Source of the DNA: Paracoccus lichenicola
GTDB taxonomy: Bacteria; Pseudomonadota; Alphaproteobacteria; Rhodobacterales; Rhodobacteraceae
Length of the DNA: 64,000 nucleotides
Direction of reading: 5' to 3'
Assembly (NCBI RefSeq): GCF_009708075.1
Contig: NZ_WMBT01000010.1
Coordinates: forward strand, 1-64,000
Positions 7,390 through 16,588 of this stretch are shown piece after piece (the stretch's first letter is position 1; each line of letters begins with the position of its first letter). Made by a program: the position numbers and the translations under genes. The notes under the pieces were generated by a model. The model saw only the letters and a program-made list of their open reading frames with translations. It did not search any database and was not told the origin of the DNA.

Positions 7390-8457
7390 ATGGCCGACCA
7401 ATCCCGGCTGCGCGCCGCCCTGCGCCTGATCGAGGGACCGCAGACCATCGGCCGCCGACCGAAGTTCTGGGCAGGCGTCGCGCTGGTGCTGGCCTGCGCC
7501 TGCGCCTATCCGATGTTTGCCGACAGCTATGACGTGGGCAACAACGTCTATTTCTTCAACTGGCTGTTCATGGCCATGGGCCTGTCGCTGATCTGGGGCT
7601 ATGGCGGATCGCTGAGCTTCGGGCAGACGGCCTTCTTCGGCGTCGCGGGCTACTCCTATGGCGTGCTGACGATCAACCTGGGCGATGCCTACGGGCTGAC
7701 GCTGCTGTCGCTTGTGCTGGCCGTGGGCATCAGCGCGGCCCTGGCCGCCGTGCTGGGCTATTTCATGTTTTTCGGCCGCATCAACGGCGTGTTCCTGGGG
7801 ATCGTGTCGCTGTCGGTGACGCTGGTGCTGGAACGCTTCATGGCGCAGACCGCCGGGCCGCAATGGGCCATCGGATCGGCCCGGCTGAACGGGTTCAACG
7901 GCATGGGCGGGATGCCCTCGCTGACGATCCCCTGGCCGGGCGGGGACATCGCGCTGTTTCCCGACCTGCCGCTTTATTACCTGACGCTGGCCTTGCTGCT
8001 GATCGTCTATCTGGCGCTGCGGATGCTGGTCAATTCGCGTTTCGGCAACGTCCTGGTCGCGATCCGCGAAAACCCCGAGCGGGCCGAGATGCTGGGCTAT
8101 GACATCCGCAAGTTCCAGCTGGTGGCCTTTGTCATCGGATCGGCGCTGGCGGGGCTGTCGGGGGTGCTTTACACGTCCTGGGGGAACTACATCACGCCCG
8201 CCTCGATGGGGATGACGGCGGCGGCGCTGCCCATCGTCTGGGTGGCGGTCGGCGGACGGGGCGACCTGACCACGACGCTGGTGGGCACGCTGGCCGTGCT
8301 GATCGTGTTCCAGATGCTGACGATCCACGGCAGCCAGTATGCGCTGGTCGTGATGGGCGTCCTGCTGGTCCTGACCGTGCTGGCCGCGCCGCGCGGCATC
8401 GTCATGGGGATCGTGGACGCCCTTGGCCGATTGCTGCGCCGCAAGGAGGCCCGCTGA
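7390..8457 (+). CDS. Inner-membrane permease (LivM/UrtC type), transporter 1
   Basis: A 355-residue membrane protein of the LivM/UrtC family. It has the family motif WGYGGSLSFGQTAFFGVAGY (about residue 70) and a coupling segment around AIRENPERAEMLGYDIRKFQ that contacts the ATPases. The ATG at 7390 is two bases after the preceding stop. The frame is open far upstream (to 6232), but that would overlap two other genes. It ends TGATG, sharing one base with the following ATPase start. Confidence 0.92.
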   Translation: MADQSRLRAALRLIEGPQTIGRRPKFWAGVALVLACACAYPMFADSYDVGNNVYFFNWLFMAMGLSLIWGYGGSLSFGQTAFFGVAGYSYGVLTINLGDAYGLTLLSLVLAVGISAALAAVLGYFMFFGRINGVFLGIVSLSVTLVLERFMAQTAGPQWAIGSARLNGFNGMGGMPSLTIPWPGGDIALFPDLPLYYLTLALLLIVYLALRMLVNSRFGNVLVAIRENPERAEMLGYDIRKFQLVAFVIGSALAGLSGVLYTSWGNYITPASMGMTAAALPIVWVAVGGRGDLTTTLVGTLAVLIVFQMLTIHGSQYALVVMGVLLVLTVLAAPRGIVMGIVDALGRLLRRKEAR

Positions 8458-9173
8458 TGGCCATCCTGGAAACCCGCAAGCTGAACAAGCATTTCGGCGG
8501 CCTGCACGTCACCGGCAATGTCGATTTCGCCTTGCAACCGGGCGAGATGCACTGCCTGATCGGTCCGAACGGCGCGGGTAAAAGCACCTTCTTCCGCCTG
8601 ATCCTGGGCGAGCACCGGCCCGACAGCGGCCAGATCCTGTTCGCCGATCAGGACATCACCCGCGCCAAGCCGTTCCAGCGCATCCGCAAGGGCATCAGCG
8701 TCAAGTTCCAGGTGCCCGGCATCTTCAAGGCGCTCAGCACCCGCCAGAACCTCGTGATCGCCCTGCAACACCATGTCCCGCCGCGCGACCTGGCGCGGGA
8801 CGTGGACCGGCTGCTGGAATTCCTGAACCTGTCGGGGGACCACGCGCAGCTTGCCGGCAATCTCAGCCACGGGCAGAAGCAATGGCTGGAAATCGGCATG
8901 GCCATCGCGCTGAAGCCGCGCTTGCTGCTGCTGGACGAACCCACCGCCGGGATGACCCCGGACGAAACCCATGCCACGGGCGAGATGCTGCACCGGCTGA
9001 ACGCGGACGGCATGACGGTGCTGGCGGTCGAACACGACATGGCCTTCGTGCGCCAGATCGCCCACCGCGTCACGGTTCTGCATCTGGGCAAGGTCTTCGC
9101 CCAGGGCAGCATCGACGACATCACCGCCGACCCCCGCGTCGCCAGGATCTATCTGGGAGAGGCCGATGCCTGA
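8457..9173 (+). CDS. ABC ATPase (LivG/UrtD type), transporter 1
   Basis: A 238-residue ATPase that powers uptake. Walker A GPNGAGKS (about 37-44), signature LSHGQKQWLEIG, Walker B LLLLDEPTAGM and H-loop EHD are all present. The SHGQKQWLEI variant of the signature and the PTAGMTPDET stretch are typical of UrtD/LivG rather than LivF. It begins on the last base of the permease stop codon and overlaps the next ATPase gene by eight bases. Confidence 0.94.
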   Translation: MAILETRKLNKHFGGLHVTGNVDFALQPGEMHCLIGPNGAGKSTFFRLILGEHRPDSGQILFADQDITRAKPFQRIRKGISVKFQVPGIFKALSTRQNLVIALQHHVPPRDLARDVDRLLEFLNLSGDHAQLAGNLSHGQKQWLEIGMAIALKPRLLLLDEPTAGMTPDETHATGEMLHRLNADGMTVLAVEHDMAFVRQIAHRVTVLHLGKVFAQGSIDDITADPRVARIYLGEADA

Positions 9174-9876
9174 ACCCCTTCTGCAAACCGTCGCGCTGCA
9201 TGGCGGCTATGGCGGCAAGCCCGTCCTGCAAGGCGTCGATATCGCCGTGAACGAAGGCGAGATCGTCGCCATCATCGGCCGCAACGGCGTGGGCAAGTCC
9301 ACGCTGATGAAGACGTTGATCGGCCTTTTGCCCAGCCAGAGCGGATCGGTCCGGGTCAGGGGCCAGCCGGTCGATGGCCTGTCCGCCCATCGCCGCGCGC
9401 GGCTTGGCATCGGCTACGTGCCACAGGGCCGCGACGTGTTTCCGCGCATGACCGTGCTGGAAAACCTGCTGGTCGGCCAGTCGATTTCCGGCCGCACGCT
9501 GGAGGGCAAGCTGGCCGAGGTCCATCATCACTTCCCCATCCTTCGGGAACGCGCCGGCCAGCGCGCGGGCACCCTGTCGGGCGGCCAGCAGCAGCAGCTT
9601 GCCATCGGCCGCGTGCTGATGGGCGGGCCGTCGCTGGTCTTGCTGGACGAACCATCCGAAGGCATCCAGCCCAACATCGTCCAGTCGATCGCCAGGATCA
9701 TGGTGGACCTGAACGCGAAATCCGGCCTGGGCGTCGTCTTCGTCGAACAGAACATCGACATGATCCGCGCCATGGCGCAGCGCTGCTACGTCATGGACAA
9801 GGGCCGCATCACCGCCGCGCTGACCCGCGCCGACCTGGACGACCAGGACCGCATCCGCAGCTATCTGTCCGTCTGA
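9166..9876 (+). CDS. ABC ATPase (LivF/UrtE type), transporter 1
   Basis: A 236-residue second ATPase completing transporter 1. Walker A GRNGVGKST (about 39-47), LGIGYVPQGRDVFPRMTV (a LivF/UrtE landmark), signature LSGGQQQQLAIG, Walker B LVLLDEPSEGIQP and the switch region FVEQNID are intact. It overlaps the LivG-type gene by eight bases. The EGIQPNIV motif matches urea/amide ATPases. Confidence 0.94.
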   Translation: MPEPLLQTVALHGGYGGKPVLQGVDIAVNEGEIVAIIGRNGVGKSTLMKTLIGLLPSQSGSVRVRGQPVDGLSAHRRARLGIGYVPQGRDVFPRMTVLENLLVGQSISGRTLEGKLAEVHHHFPILRERAGQRAGTLSGGQQQQLAIGRVLMGGPSLVLLDEPSEGIQPNIVQSIARIMVDLNAKSGLGVVFVEQNIDMIRAMAQRCYVMDKGRITAALTRADLDDQDRIRSYLSV

Positions 9877-9901
9877 CCCCCAATCCAAGAAAGGCATTCC
9901 C

Positions 9902-10897
9902 ATGAGCTGGTTCGAAGACTCCATCATGGCCCGCAAGGCCATAGCCCGGGGCGAGGCGCGGGCCGAGGCCTCGCTGACCGAGGCGCAGCAGGGCCGCTAT
10001 CACTACGTCTACAGCGCCGCGATCCCGCCGGCGCTGACCATCGACCCCGGCACGGTCGTCACTTGCGAAACCCATGACGCCTTCGAGGGCGCGATCACCC
10101 ATGAAACCGACAAGCCCACGGAAAAGCTGAACTTTCCGTTCCTCAACCCACAGAACGGGCCGATCCGGGTCAATGGCGCGGAAAAGGGCGACACCATCGC
10201 CGTGCATATCGACAGCATCGTCCCGCGCGGTCCCCAACCCCGGGGCACCACCGTCATCATGCCCGAATTCGGCGGGCTGGTGCCCACGGCCGACACCGCC
10301 CTGCTGACCGCCCCCCTGCCCGAACGCGTGCGCAAGCTGCACGTGACCGAGGACGGCACCGTCTGGAACGACCGCGTCACCCTGCCCTATGAACCCTTCA
10401 TCGGCACCATCGGCACCGCCCCGCAGATCGAGGCCATATCCTCGCTGGTGCCCGACTATTACGGCGGCAACATGGATCTGCCGGACGTGGCCCCGGGCGC
10501 GGTCGTCTATCTGCCCGTCCAGGCCGAGGGCGGGTTCCTGTTCCTGGGCGACTGCCATGCTGCGCAGGGCGACGGCGAATTGTGCGGCGTCGCGATCGAA
10601 CACCCGACCGTCACCACCGTGCGCGTCGATCTGATCAAGGGCTGGACCATCAAGGCCCCGCGTCTGGAAAACGAGAGGTTCTACATGACCATCGGATCCT
10701 CGCGCCCGATGGAGGACGCCGCGCGCGGTGCCTATCGCGAGCTGATCCGCTGGATGGCCGCCGATTTCGGCTTTGACGAGATCGACGCCTACATGCTGCT
10801 GACCCAGTGCGGCCGCATCCGGCTGGGCAACATGGTGGACCCGAAATACACCGTCGGGGCATCCGTCCTGAAATCCATCGTGGGGATCGCGCAATGA
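9902..10897 (+). CDS. fmdA: Acetamidase/formamidase family amide hydrolase
   Basis: A 331-residue member of the FmdA_AmdA family, metal-dependent enzymes that hydrolyse formamide or acetamide to the acid and ammonia in the cytoplasm. Landmarks are PGTVVTCETHDAFEGAI near residue 45, GGLVPTADT, the metal-site segment FLGDCHAAQGDGELCG, and the conserved C-terminus LLTQCGRIRLGNMVDP. The length fits the shorter bacterial branch. It lies 25 bases after transporter 1 and overlaps the next amidase gene by four bases, so imported amides can be cut at once. Formamide versus acetamide preference cannot be read from sequence. Confidence 0.9.
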   Translation: MSWFEDSIMARKAIARGEARAEASLTEAQQGRYHYVYSAAIPPALTIDPGTVVTCETHDAFEGAITHETDKPTEKLNFPFLNPQNGPIRVNGAEKGDTIAVHIDSIVPRGPQPRGTTVIMPEFGGLVPTADTALLTAPLPERVRKLHVTEDGTVWNDRVTLPYEPFIGTIGTAPQIEAISSLVPDYYGGNMDLPDVAPGAVVYLPVQAEGGFLFLGDCHAAQGDGELCGVAIEHPTVTTVRVDLIKGWTIKAPRLENERFYMTIGSSRPMEDAARGAYRELIRWMAADFGFDEIDAYMLLTQCGRIRLGNMVDPKYTVGASVLKSIVGIAQ

Positions 10898-12420
10898 AGG
10901 ACATGCTTCCGCCCCTGGGCGACCTGACCGTCGCCACGATCCGCGACGGCCTGGCCAGCGGCGCCTTCACCGCCGAGGCGCTGGCCCTGGCCGCCATCGG
11001 CCAGGTCCGGGCGACGAACGGCACGTATAACGCGATCATCTTCGAAAACGACGCGGCGCTGGACACGGCCCGCGACATCGACCGCCGCATCGCGGCGGGC
11101 GAGCCGGTGGGGGCGCTGGCGGGCGTGCCCGTCGTGGTCAAGGATCCGATGGACATGGTGGGCTTTCCGTCCACCGCAGGCTGGCGGCTGCTGTATTCGG
11201 GGGCGGGCGGCGTCGATCTGATGCCCCATCGCGACAGCCCGGTGGTGGCGCGGATGCGCGCAACCGATGCGGTCATCATCGGCAAGACCAACGTGCCGAT
11301 CCTCAGCTGGACCGGAACCCATGCCCATGACAGCTGGGCCGGGCCGACGATCAACCCGGCCGCACCCGACCGCGTCCCGGGCGGATCCAGCGCCGGATCG
11401 GCGGCGGCGGTCGCGGCCCACATGGCGGTGATTGGACTGGCCGAGGAAACGGGCGGTTCCATCCAGAACCCGGCCTCGGCCCAGGATCTGGTGGGCGTCA
11501 AGCCGACCATCGGGCTGGTCCCGAACGCGGGCGTGGTGCCGCTGTCGGCCAACCGCGACGTGGTCGGTCCTGTCGCGCGCACGGTCGCGGACGCCGCCGA
11601 ATGCCTGACGGCGCTGGCGGGCTTCACGACCGAGGATCCGAAGACGCTGGCGTCCGTCGGCAAGATCCCGGCGGGCGGCTATGCGGCGGGGCTGTCGGCG
11701 GACGGGCTGCGCGGCAAGCGGCTTGGGCTTTACGGGCCGGGCTGGCGGCCCGACGCGCTGTCGGACGAGGCCGCGCGCCTTTACGACCGCGCCAAGGACG
11801 AACTGGAGGCGGCGGGCGCGATCCTGGTCGAGGATCCCTTTGCCGGCACCGATTTCGCCAGCCTGCGCCAAATTACGCCCGGCACGCCCTTCTTCGACGG
11901 GCGCGGGCTGGAATCGCTGCCCTATGACATGACCTGCTACCTGCGCCGCCTGGGACCGGATGCCGCGCTGAAGTCATGGGACGATTTCATCGCCGCCACC
12001 GCGTCCGAGGATGTCCTGGCCAAGGGCGCGATCCTTGGATACCTGCACGAGCTGCCCGATTTCGCGCCCTGCCTTGCCGATCCCGAGACGCCCCCGGCCC
12101 TTCCCGCCTTCACCGAACTGAAGCGGCGCTATCTGGACCTGCTGGACCGGGTCTTTGCCGAACACGATCTGGACGGGCTGGTCTATCCGCAGATGCTGAA
12201 CGAACTGCCCGACCTGCAATCCGGCCAGGCTATCCGCGAAACCACCGTGGGCGAACTGAACATCGCGGGCATCCCGGGCATCACCGTTCCTGCCGGATAC
12301 TACGCCTCGGGGGCGCCCTTTGGCCTGATCTTCCTGGGCCTGCAATGGTCCGAGGCGGAATTGCTGAACCAGGCCCATGCCTATGAACAGGCGACGCGGC
12401 ACCGCAAGCCCGCCGTCTGA
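10894..12420 (+). CDS. Amidase-signature (AS) family amidase
   Basis: A 508-residue amidase with the Ser-cisSer-Lys triad of the AS family: Lys83 (VVVKDPMD), Ser166 in PGGSSAGSAA and nucleophile Ser189 in ETGGSIQNP. The usual SDIGGS segment reads EETGGS here, a small deviation next to the nucleophile. It would hydrolyse carboxylic amides to acid and ammonia; substrate unknown. It starts in the stop codon of the formamidase gene (ATGA) and ends the first transport/hydrolysis operon. The frame is open earlier, but the overlap fixes the start. Confidence 0.88.
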   Translation: MKDMLPPLGDLTVATIRDGLASGAFTAEALALAAIGQVRATNGTYNAIIFENDAALDTARDIDRRIAAGEPVGALAGVPVVVKDPMDMVGFPSTAGWRLLYSGAGGVDLMPHRDSPVVARMRATDAVIIGKTNVPILSWTGTHAHDSWAGPTINPAAPDRVPGGSSAGSAAAVAAHMAVIGLAEETGGSIQNPASAQDLVGVKPTIGLVPNAGVVPLSANRDVVGPVARTVADAAECLTALAGFTTEDPKTLASVGKIPAGGYAAGLSADGLRGKRLGLYGPGWRPDALSDEAARLYDRAKDELEAAGAILVEDPFAGTDFASLRQITPGTPFFDGRGLESLPYDMTCYLRRLGPDAALKSWDDFIAATASEDVLAKGAILGYLHELPDFAPCLADPETPPALPAFTELKRRYLDLLDRVFAEHDLDGLVYPQMLNELPDLQSGQAIRETTVGELNIAGIPGITVPAGYYASGAPFGLIFLGLQWSEAELLNQAHAYEQATRHRKPAV

Positions 12421-12470
12421 TTCGGCGGCGCGAAAGACCCCGGCGGGCGGGACATCCCCGGCCGCCGCAA

Positions 12471-12486
12471 GAACGGGAACCCGTTC
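12471..12486. promoter_or_regulatory. Inverted repeat between the two transporter operons
   Basis: GAACGGGAACCCGTTC has seven-base arms around AA. It lies in the 248-bp gap 12421-12668, whose distal part (about 12590-12635) is the most AT-rich stretch nearby and may hold the promoter of operon 2. A role as operator is only suggested by position and symmetry. Confidence 0.35.
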
Positions 12487-12668
12487 ATTCCCGACGCACG
12501 GAACAGCCGCCCGGTCACAGACTGCCCATGTTCCGGCCTTGGTTTTCCCAACTGGCATCAAAATGGGCAACACGGCGAAAACCGGGAATTTTCTGTCAAA
12601 AACAATATTCTCGGTTTCAAATAAAATGCCATCCTGATCCTGCAATCATGCTTGAGGGACACTCGCAG

Positions 12669-13901
12669 ATGATCATCAAAAGACGGCAATTCCTTCGGTC
12701 CACCGGCGCCGCCGCCGCGCTGTCGCTGGCCGCGCCGCTGGTCGCGCGCGCCGCAGCGGACACCATCAAGGTCGGCGGGCTGCACGACCTGTCCGGCGCG
12801 CTGGATCTGGTCGGCATCCCGATGGACCAGGTGTTCCAGATGGCCATCAAGGAAATCAACGAAGGCGGCGGCCTTCTGGGCAGGCAGGTCGAGGGCGTCG
12901 TCTATGACCCGCAGTCGAACATGTCGATGTATTCGCAATACGCCACGCAGATGGCGCTGAAGGACAAGGTGGCGGTCGTCATGGGCGGCATCACCTCGGC
13001 CAGCCGCGAGACGATCCGGCCGATCTTCCACAAGTTCCAGACGCTGTATTTCTACAACACCCAATACGAGGGCGGGGTTTGCGACCGCAACGAGATCACG
13101 CTGGGCACCACCCCCGCCCAGACGGTCGCGCGGATCATCCCCTATGCGATGAACCTTTACGGCAAGAAGGTCTATACCGTCGCCGCCGACTACAACTATG
13201 GCCACATCACCTCGGCCTGGATCAAGCGCTATGTCGAGGAACAGGGCGGCGAGGTCATCGCGACCGAGTTCTTCCCGCTTGACGTGGCCCAGTTCGGCTC
13301 GACCATTTCCAAGATCCAGGCGGCCAAGCCCGACTTCGTCTGTTCCGCCATGGTCGGCAGCTCGCATCTGGGCTTCTACCGGCAATGGGCGGCGGCCGGG
13401 ATGAAGGAACAGATCCCGATGATTTCGACCGTGCTGGGGGCGGGCGGCAACGACCAGATCGTGCTGACCGCCGCCGAAGGGAACGGCATCCTGTCGTCCT
13501 TCGGTTACTTCGAGGCGGTGGACAATCCCGCCAACAAGGCCTTTTTGGAACGGATCAAGGCGGAATATCCCACGAACACGCCGATCATGTCCGAAATCTC
13601 GGAATGCACCTACGAGGGCATGATGATCTGGGCCGATGCCGTGCGCGAGGCGGGGTCCATCGAACGCGACGCGGTGCTGGAGGTGATCGCCAAGGGCAAG
13701 ACCTATGACCTGCCGGCGGGCAAGGTGAAGATCGACCCCAAGACCCAGCACGCGATCCGCGATGTCTATATCGCCGAATTGCAGGACCAGACATTCGTGA
13801 TCAAGGAATCCTTCCCCGAATCCCAGCCTGCCGACACGCAGATGGTCTGCGACCTGATCGCCGATCCGCGCGCCAACAAGCATTACGAGATCAGCCTGTA
13901 A
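12669..13901 (+). CDS. Substrate-binding protein of amide/urea ABC transporter 2 (Tat signal)
   Basis: A 410-residue binding protein with a twin-arginine signal (KRRQFLRSTGAAAALSLAAP), so it is probably exported folded, unlike the Sec-type protein of transporter 1. Mature landmarks are IKVGGLHDLSGALD, FYNTQYEGGVCDRNE, YTVAADYNYGHITSAW and the tail LIADPRANKHYEISL. It is clearly a paralogue of the protein at 5219 but diverged, implying a different ligand. The start at 12669 places RR at residues 5-6; GAGGGA lies upstream. It heads the second transporter operon. Confidence 0.92.
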   Translation: MIIKRRQFLRSTGAAAALSLAAPLVARAAADTIKVGGLHDLSGALDLVGIPMDQVFQMAIKEINEGGGLLGRQVEGVVYDPQSNMSMYSQYATQMALKDKVAVVMGGITSASRETIRPIFHKFQTLYFYNTQYEGGVCDRNEITLGTTPAQTVARIIPYAMNLYGKKVYTVAADYNYGHITSAWIKRYVEEQGGEVIATEFFPLDVAQFGSTISKIQAAKPDFVCSAMVGSSHLGFYRQWAAAGMKEQIPMISTVLGAGGNDQIVLTAAEGNGILSSFGYFEAVDNPANKAFLERIKAEYPTNTPIMSEISECTYEGMMIWADAVREAGSIERDAVLEVIAKGKTYDLPAGKVKIDPKTQHAIRDVYIAELQDQTFVIKESFPESQPADTQMVCDLIADPRANKHYEISL

Positions 13902-13921
13902 CCCAAAGGGGGGACCGACGC

Positions 13922-14788
13922 ATGGATTATGCGATCGTCGTCGCGCTCGAGATGGTCCGGGCGGTTGCCTGGCTTGTCCTTCTGGCCGCGGGGCTTGCCA
14001 TCATCTTCGGGATGATGCGGGTCATCAACTTCGCCCATGGCGAATTCCTGATGCTGGGCGGCTATACGGTCGTCGTCTCGACCGGGGCGGGCGTGAACGA
14101 ATGGGTCGCGATCCTGCTGCTGGCGCCGCTGGTCGTGGGCCTCTTCGGCGTCGTCGTGGAACGGCTGGTGATCCGGCAGCTTTACGGGCGGATGCTGGAC
14201 AGCCTGCTGGCCACCTGGGGGCTGTCGATGCTGATGATCGGCGGCGTCACGCTGATCTTCGGCAACACCGTCCAGGGCGTCGCCACCCCCTTCGGCGGGG
14301 TCCGCATCGGCACCTACCAGATGCCGATCTACAACTTCGTGCTGATCTTCTTCGCGGCAGCGATCCTGCTGGCGGTCTGGGCGGTGCTGAAATTCACCCG
14401 CGCGGGACTGATCGCGCGGGCGACCATGCAGAACCCGAACATGGCCGAGACGCTGGGGATCCGCACCACCCTGGTCTACATGGCGACCTTCGGGATCGGA
14501 TCGGCCGTGACCGGTCTTGCGGGCGGGCTGCTGGCGCCGGTCACGGGCGTGGTGCCCGCCATGGGCGCCAGCCTGGTCGGGCAAAGCTTCATCACCGTCA
14601 TCACCGGCGGCGCGGCGGTCATCACCGGCACGCTGTCCTCGGCCACGATCCTGGGGACGATCAGCCAGGGCACGACCTTCTGGGCCGGGCCGGTCTATGG
14701 CGATGCCGCCCTGCTGGTCGTGGCGCTGATCCTGCTGCGGATCCTGCCGCAGGGCATCACCGGCCGCATCTTCAAGCGCGCCTTGTAA
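13922..14788 (+). CDS. Inner-membrane permease (LivH/UrtB type), transporter 2
   Basis: A 288-residue polytopic protein. The landmark FGMMRVINFAHGEFLMLGGY lies near residue 30, followed by GLAGGLLAPVTGVVPAMG and ITGGAAVITGT near the C-terminus. AAAGGGGGG precedes the ATG by about ten bases. It is a paralogue of the permease at 6515 and pairs with the next gene. Confidence 0.92.
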   Translation: MDYAIVVALEMVRAVAWLVLLAAGLAIIFGMMRVINFAHGEFLMLGGYTVVVSTGAGVNEWVAILLLAPLVVGLFGVVVERLVIRQLYGRMLDSLLATWGLSMLMIGGVTLIFGNTVQGVATPFGGVRIGTYQMPIYNFVLIFFAAAILLAVWAVLKFTRAGLIARATMQNPNMAETLGIRTTLVYMATFGIGSAVTGLAGGLLAPVTGVVPAMGASLVGQSFITVITGGAAVITGTLSSATILGTISQGTTFWAGPVYGDAALLVVALILLRILPQGITGRIFKRAL

Positions 14789-14799
14789 GGAGCCATCGG

Positions 14800-15846
14800 A
14801 TGGAAAAATCACTGACGCGCGATCCGGGTTTCTGGATCATGGTCTCCATCGGGCTGGCCCTGATGATCCTGGGTCCGATCCTGATCGACATGTTCACCAT
14901 CATGCAGATCACGCAATACGTCGTCCTGTCGGTCTTCGCGCTGTCGCTGGCCTATATCTGGGGCTTCGGCGGGATCCTCAGCTTCGGGCAGGCGGCGTTC
15001 TTCGGCCTGGGCGCCTATACCTTCGCGGTGTCGTCGATCGGCATGGGCGACACGACGGTGCCGCTGCTCTTGTCCTTCGCGGTCCCGGCGGCCTTCGGGG
15101 TGGCGCTTGGATACTTCATGTTCTACGGCAAGCTGTCGGATGTCTATCTGGGCGTCGTCACCATGGTCGTCACGCTGATCTTCTGGAAGCTGGCGAACCA
15201 CACGGCAGGCCCGGAATATTCCATCGCGGGCGTCCGCCTGGGCGGCTTCAACGGCATCCCGTCGATCCCCACGATCAACATCCCCGGCCAGCCCGACGCC
15301 TGGCTGGATCCGGCGCAGCTGTTCCGCTTCTTCATGGCGGTGCTGGTCATCGTCTATGTCGCGCTGCGCATCCTGATCGCGTCCGATTTCGGCCGCATCT
15401 CGATCGGCATCCGGGAAAACGAGGTCCGTGCCTCGCTTCTGGGCTATGACATCCGCCGCCACAAGGTGATCGTCTTCGCCATCGGCTCCGGCATCGCCGG
15501 GCTGTCGGGGGCGATGTGGGCGACCTACCAGTCCTTCATCGACCCCAACGCCTTCAGCATGGAGATGTCGGCCAAGGCGCTGATCTGGGTCATGGCGGGG
15601 GGCGTGGGCACGCTGCTGGGTCCGATCCTGGGCGTGATCGGGCTGCAATGGCTGACGCTTCAGATGGGCATGGTCGATTTCCTCAACAGCCTGGTCGTGC
15701 TGGGCGCGATCATGATGGTGCTGGTCCTGGCCCTGCCCAAGGGGCTGGTGCCGACGTTCAAATCCCTGGCCGTCGCGGGCTGGACGCTATGGCGTCGCGG
15801 CCGCGGTGTCGGCGGCCGCGTGAAGAAGGTGGCATCCGATGACTGA
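14800..15846 (+). CDS. Inner-membrane permease (LivM/UrtC type), transporter 2
   Basis: A 348-residue LivM-type permease with the motif WGFGGILSFGQAAFFGLGAY and coupling segment GIRENEVRASLLGYDIRRHK. AAGGAG just before the ATG at 14800 decides the start within a longer open frame. The Arg-rich C-terminus (WRRGRGVGGRVKK) is cytoplasmic. The end overlaps the next ATPase gene by eight bases. Confidence 0.92.
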   Translation: MEKSLTRDPGFWIMVSIGLALMILGPILIDMFTIMQITQYVVLSVFALSLAYIWGFGGILSFGQAAFFGLGAYTFAVSSIGMGDTTVPLLLSFAVPAAFGVALGYFMFYGKLSDVYLGVVTMVVTLIFWKLANHTAGPEYSIAGVRLGGFNGIPSIPTINIPGQPDAWLDPAQLFRFFMAVLVIVYVALRILIASDFGRISIGIRENEVRASLLGYDIRRHKVIVFAIGSGIAGLSGAMWATYQSFIDPNAFSMEMSAKALIWVMAGGVGTLLGPILGVIGLQWLTLQMGMVDFLNSLVVLGAIMMVLVLALPKGLVPTFKSLAVAGWTLWRRGRGVGGRVKKVASDD

Positions 15847-16588
15847 CGCGACACGGGACGACGGCTATCGCATCCTGCGCACGCGCGGGTTGACCATGCG
15901 CTTTGGCGGCGTAACGGCGGTGGACAACGTCGATTTCGACCTGCGCGACGGCGAACTGCGCTGCCTGCTGGGACCGAACGGGGCCGGGAAATCGACCTTC
16001 TTCAAGTGCCTGACCGGCCAGCTCGTGCCGTCCGAAGGACAGGTGCTGCTGAAGGAACAGCCCGTCACCGGCCTGAACACGCATGAGATCGTGAACATGG
16101 GCGTGGGCATCAAGACGCAGGTGCCCAACGTCTTCGACGGCATCACCGTTTATGAAAACGTGCGCCTGTCGGCCCGGCGCAAGCACACCGCCCGGATCGC
16201 CCGCGACGTGGCCGAGGCGACGATCGAGAAATGCGGCATCCGCCACCTGATCAGGCGCGAGGTGGGCCAGCTTGCCCATGGCCAGCGCCAACTGGTCGAA
16301 CTGGCGATGGTGCTGGCGGCCTCGCCCGACCTGATCCTGCTGGACGAACCGGCGGCGGGCATGACGGGCGACGAACGCGACCGGCTGGCCCAACTGGTGC
16401 TGGAGGCCGCGCGGACCGCCGCCGTGATCGTCGTGGAACACGACATGCAGTTCATCCGCCAGATCGCCAGGTTCGTCACCGTCTTCAATCGCGGCGCGAT
16501 CTTCCGCGAGGCGATGATCGACGACATCATGCGCGACCGCGCGGTTCAGGAAATCTATCTGGGGAAACAGGCCGATGCCGCTGCTTGA
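15839..16588 (+). CDS. ABC ATPase (LivG/UrtD type), transporter 2
   Basis: A 249-residue ATPase with Walker A GPNGAGKST, the UrtD-like signature LAHGQRQLVELAM, Walker B LILLDEPAAGM and H-loop EHD. A short N-terminal extension (MTDATRDDGYRIL) precedes the fold. Overlaps upstream and downstream genes by 8 and 14 bases, consistent with one tightly coupled operon. Confidence 0.94.
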   Translation: MTDATRDDGYRILRTRGLTMRFGGVTAVDNVDFDLRDGELRCLLGPNGAGKSTFFKCLTGQLVPSEGQVLLKEQPVTGLNTHEIVNMGVGIKTQVPNVFDGITVYENVRLSARRKHTARIARDVAEATIEKCGIRHLIRREVGQLAHGQRQLVELAMVLAASPDLILLDEPAAGMTGDERDRLAQLVLEAARTAAVIVVEHDMQFIRQIARFVTVFNRGAIFREAMIDDIMRDRAVQEIYLGKQADAAA

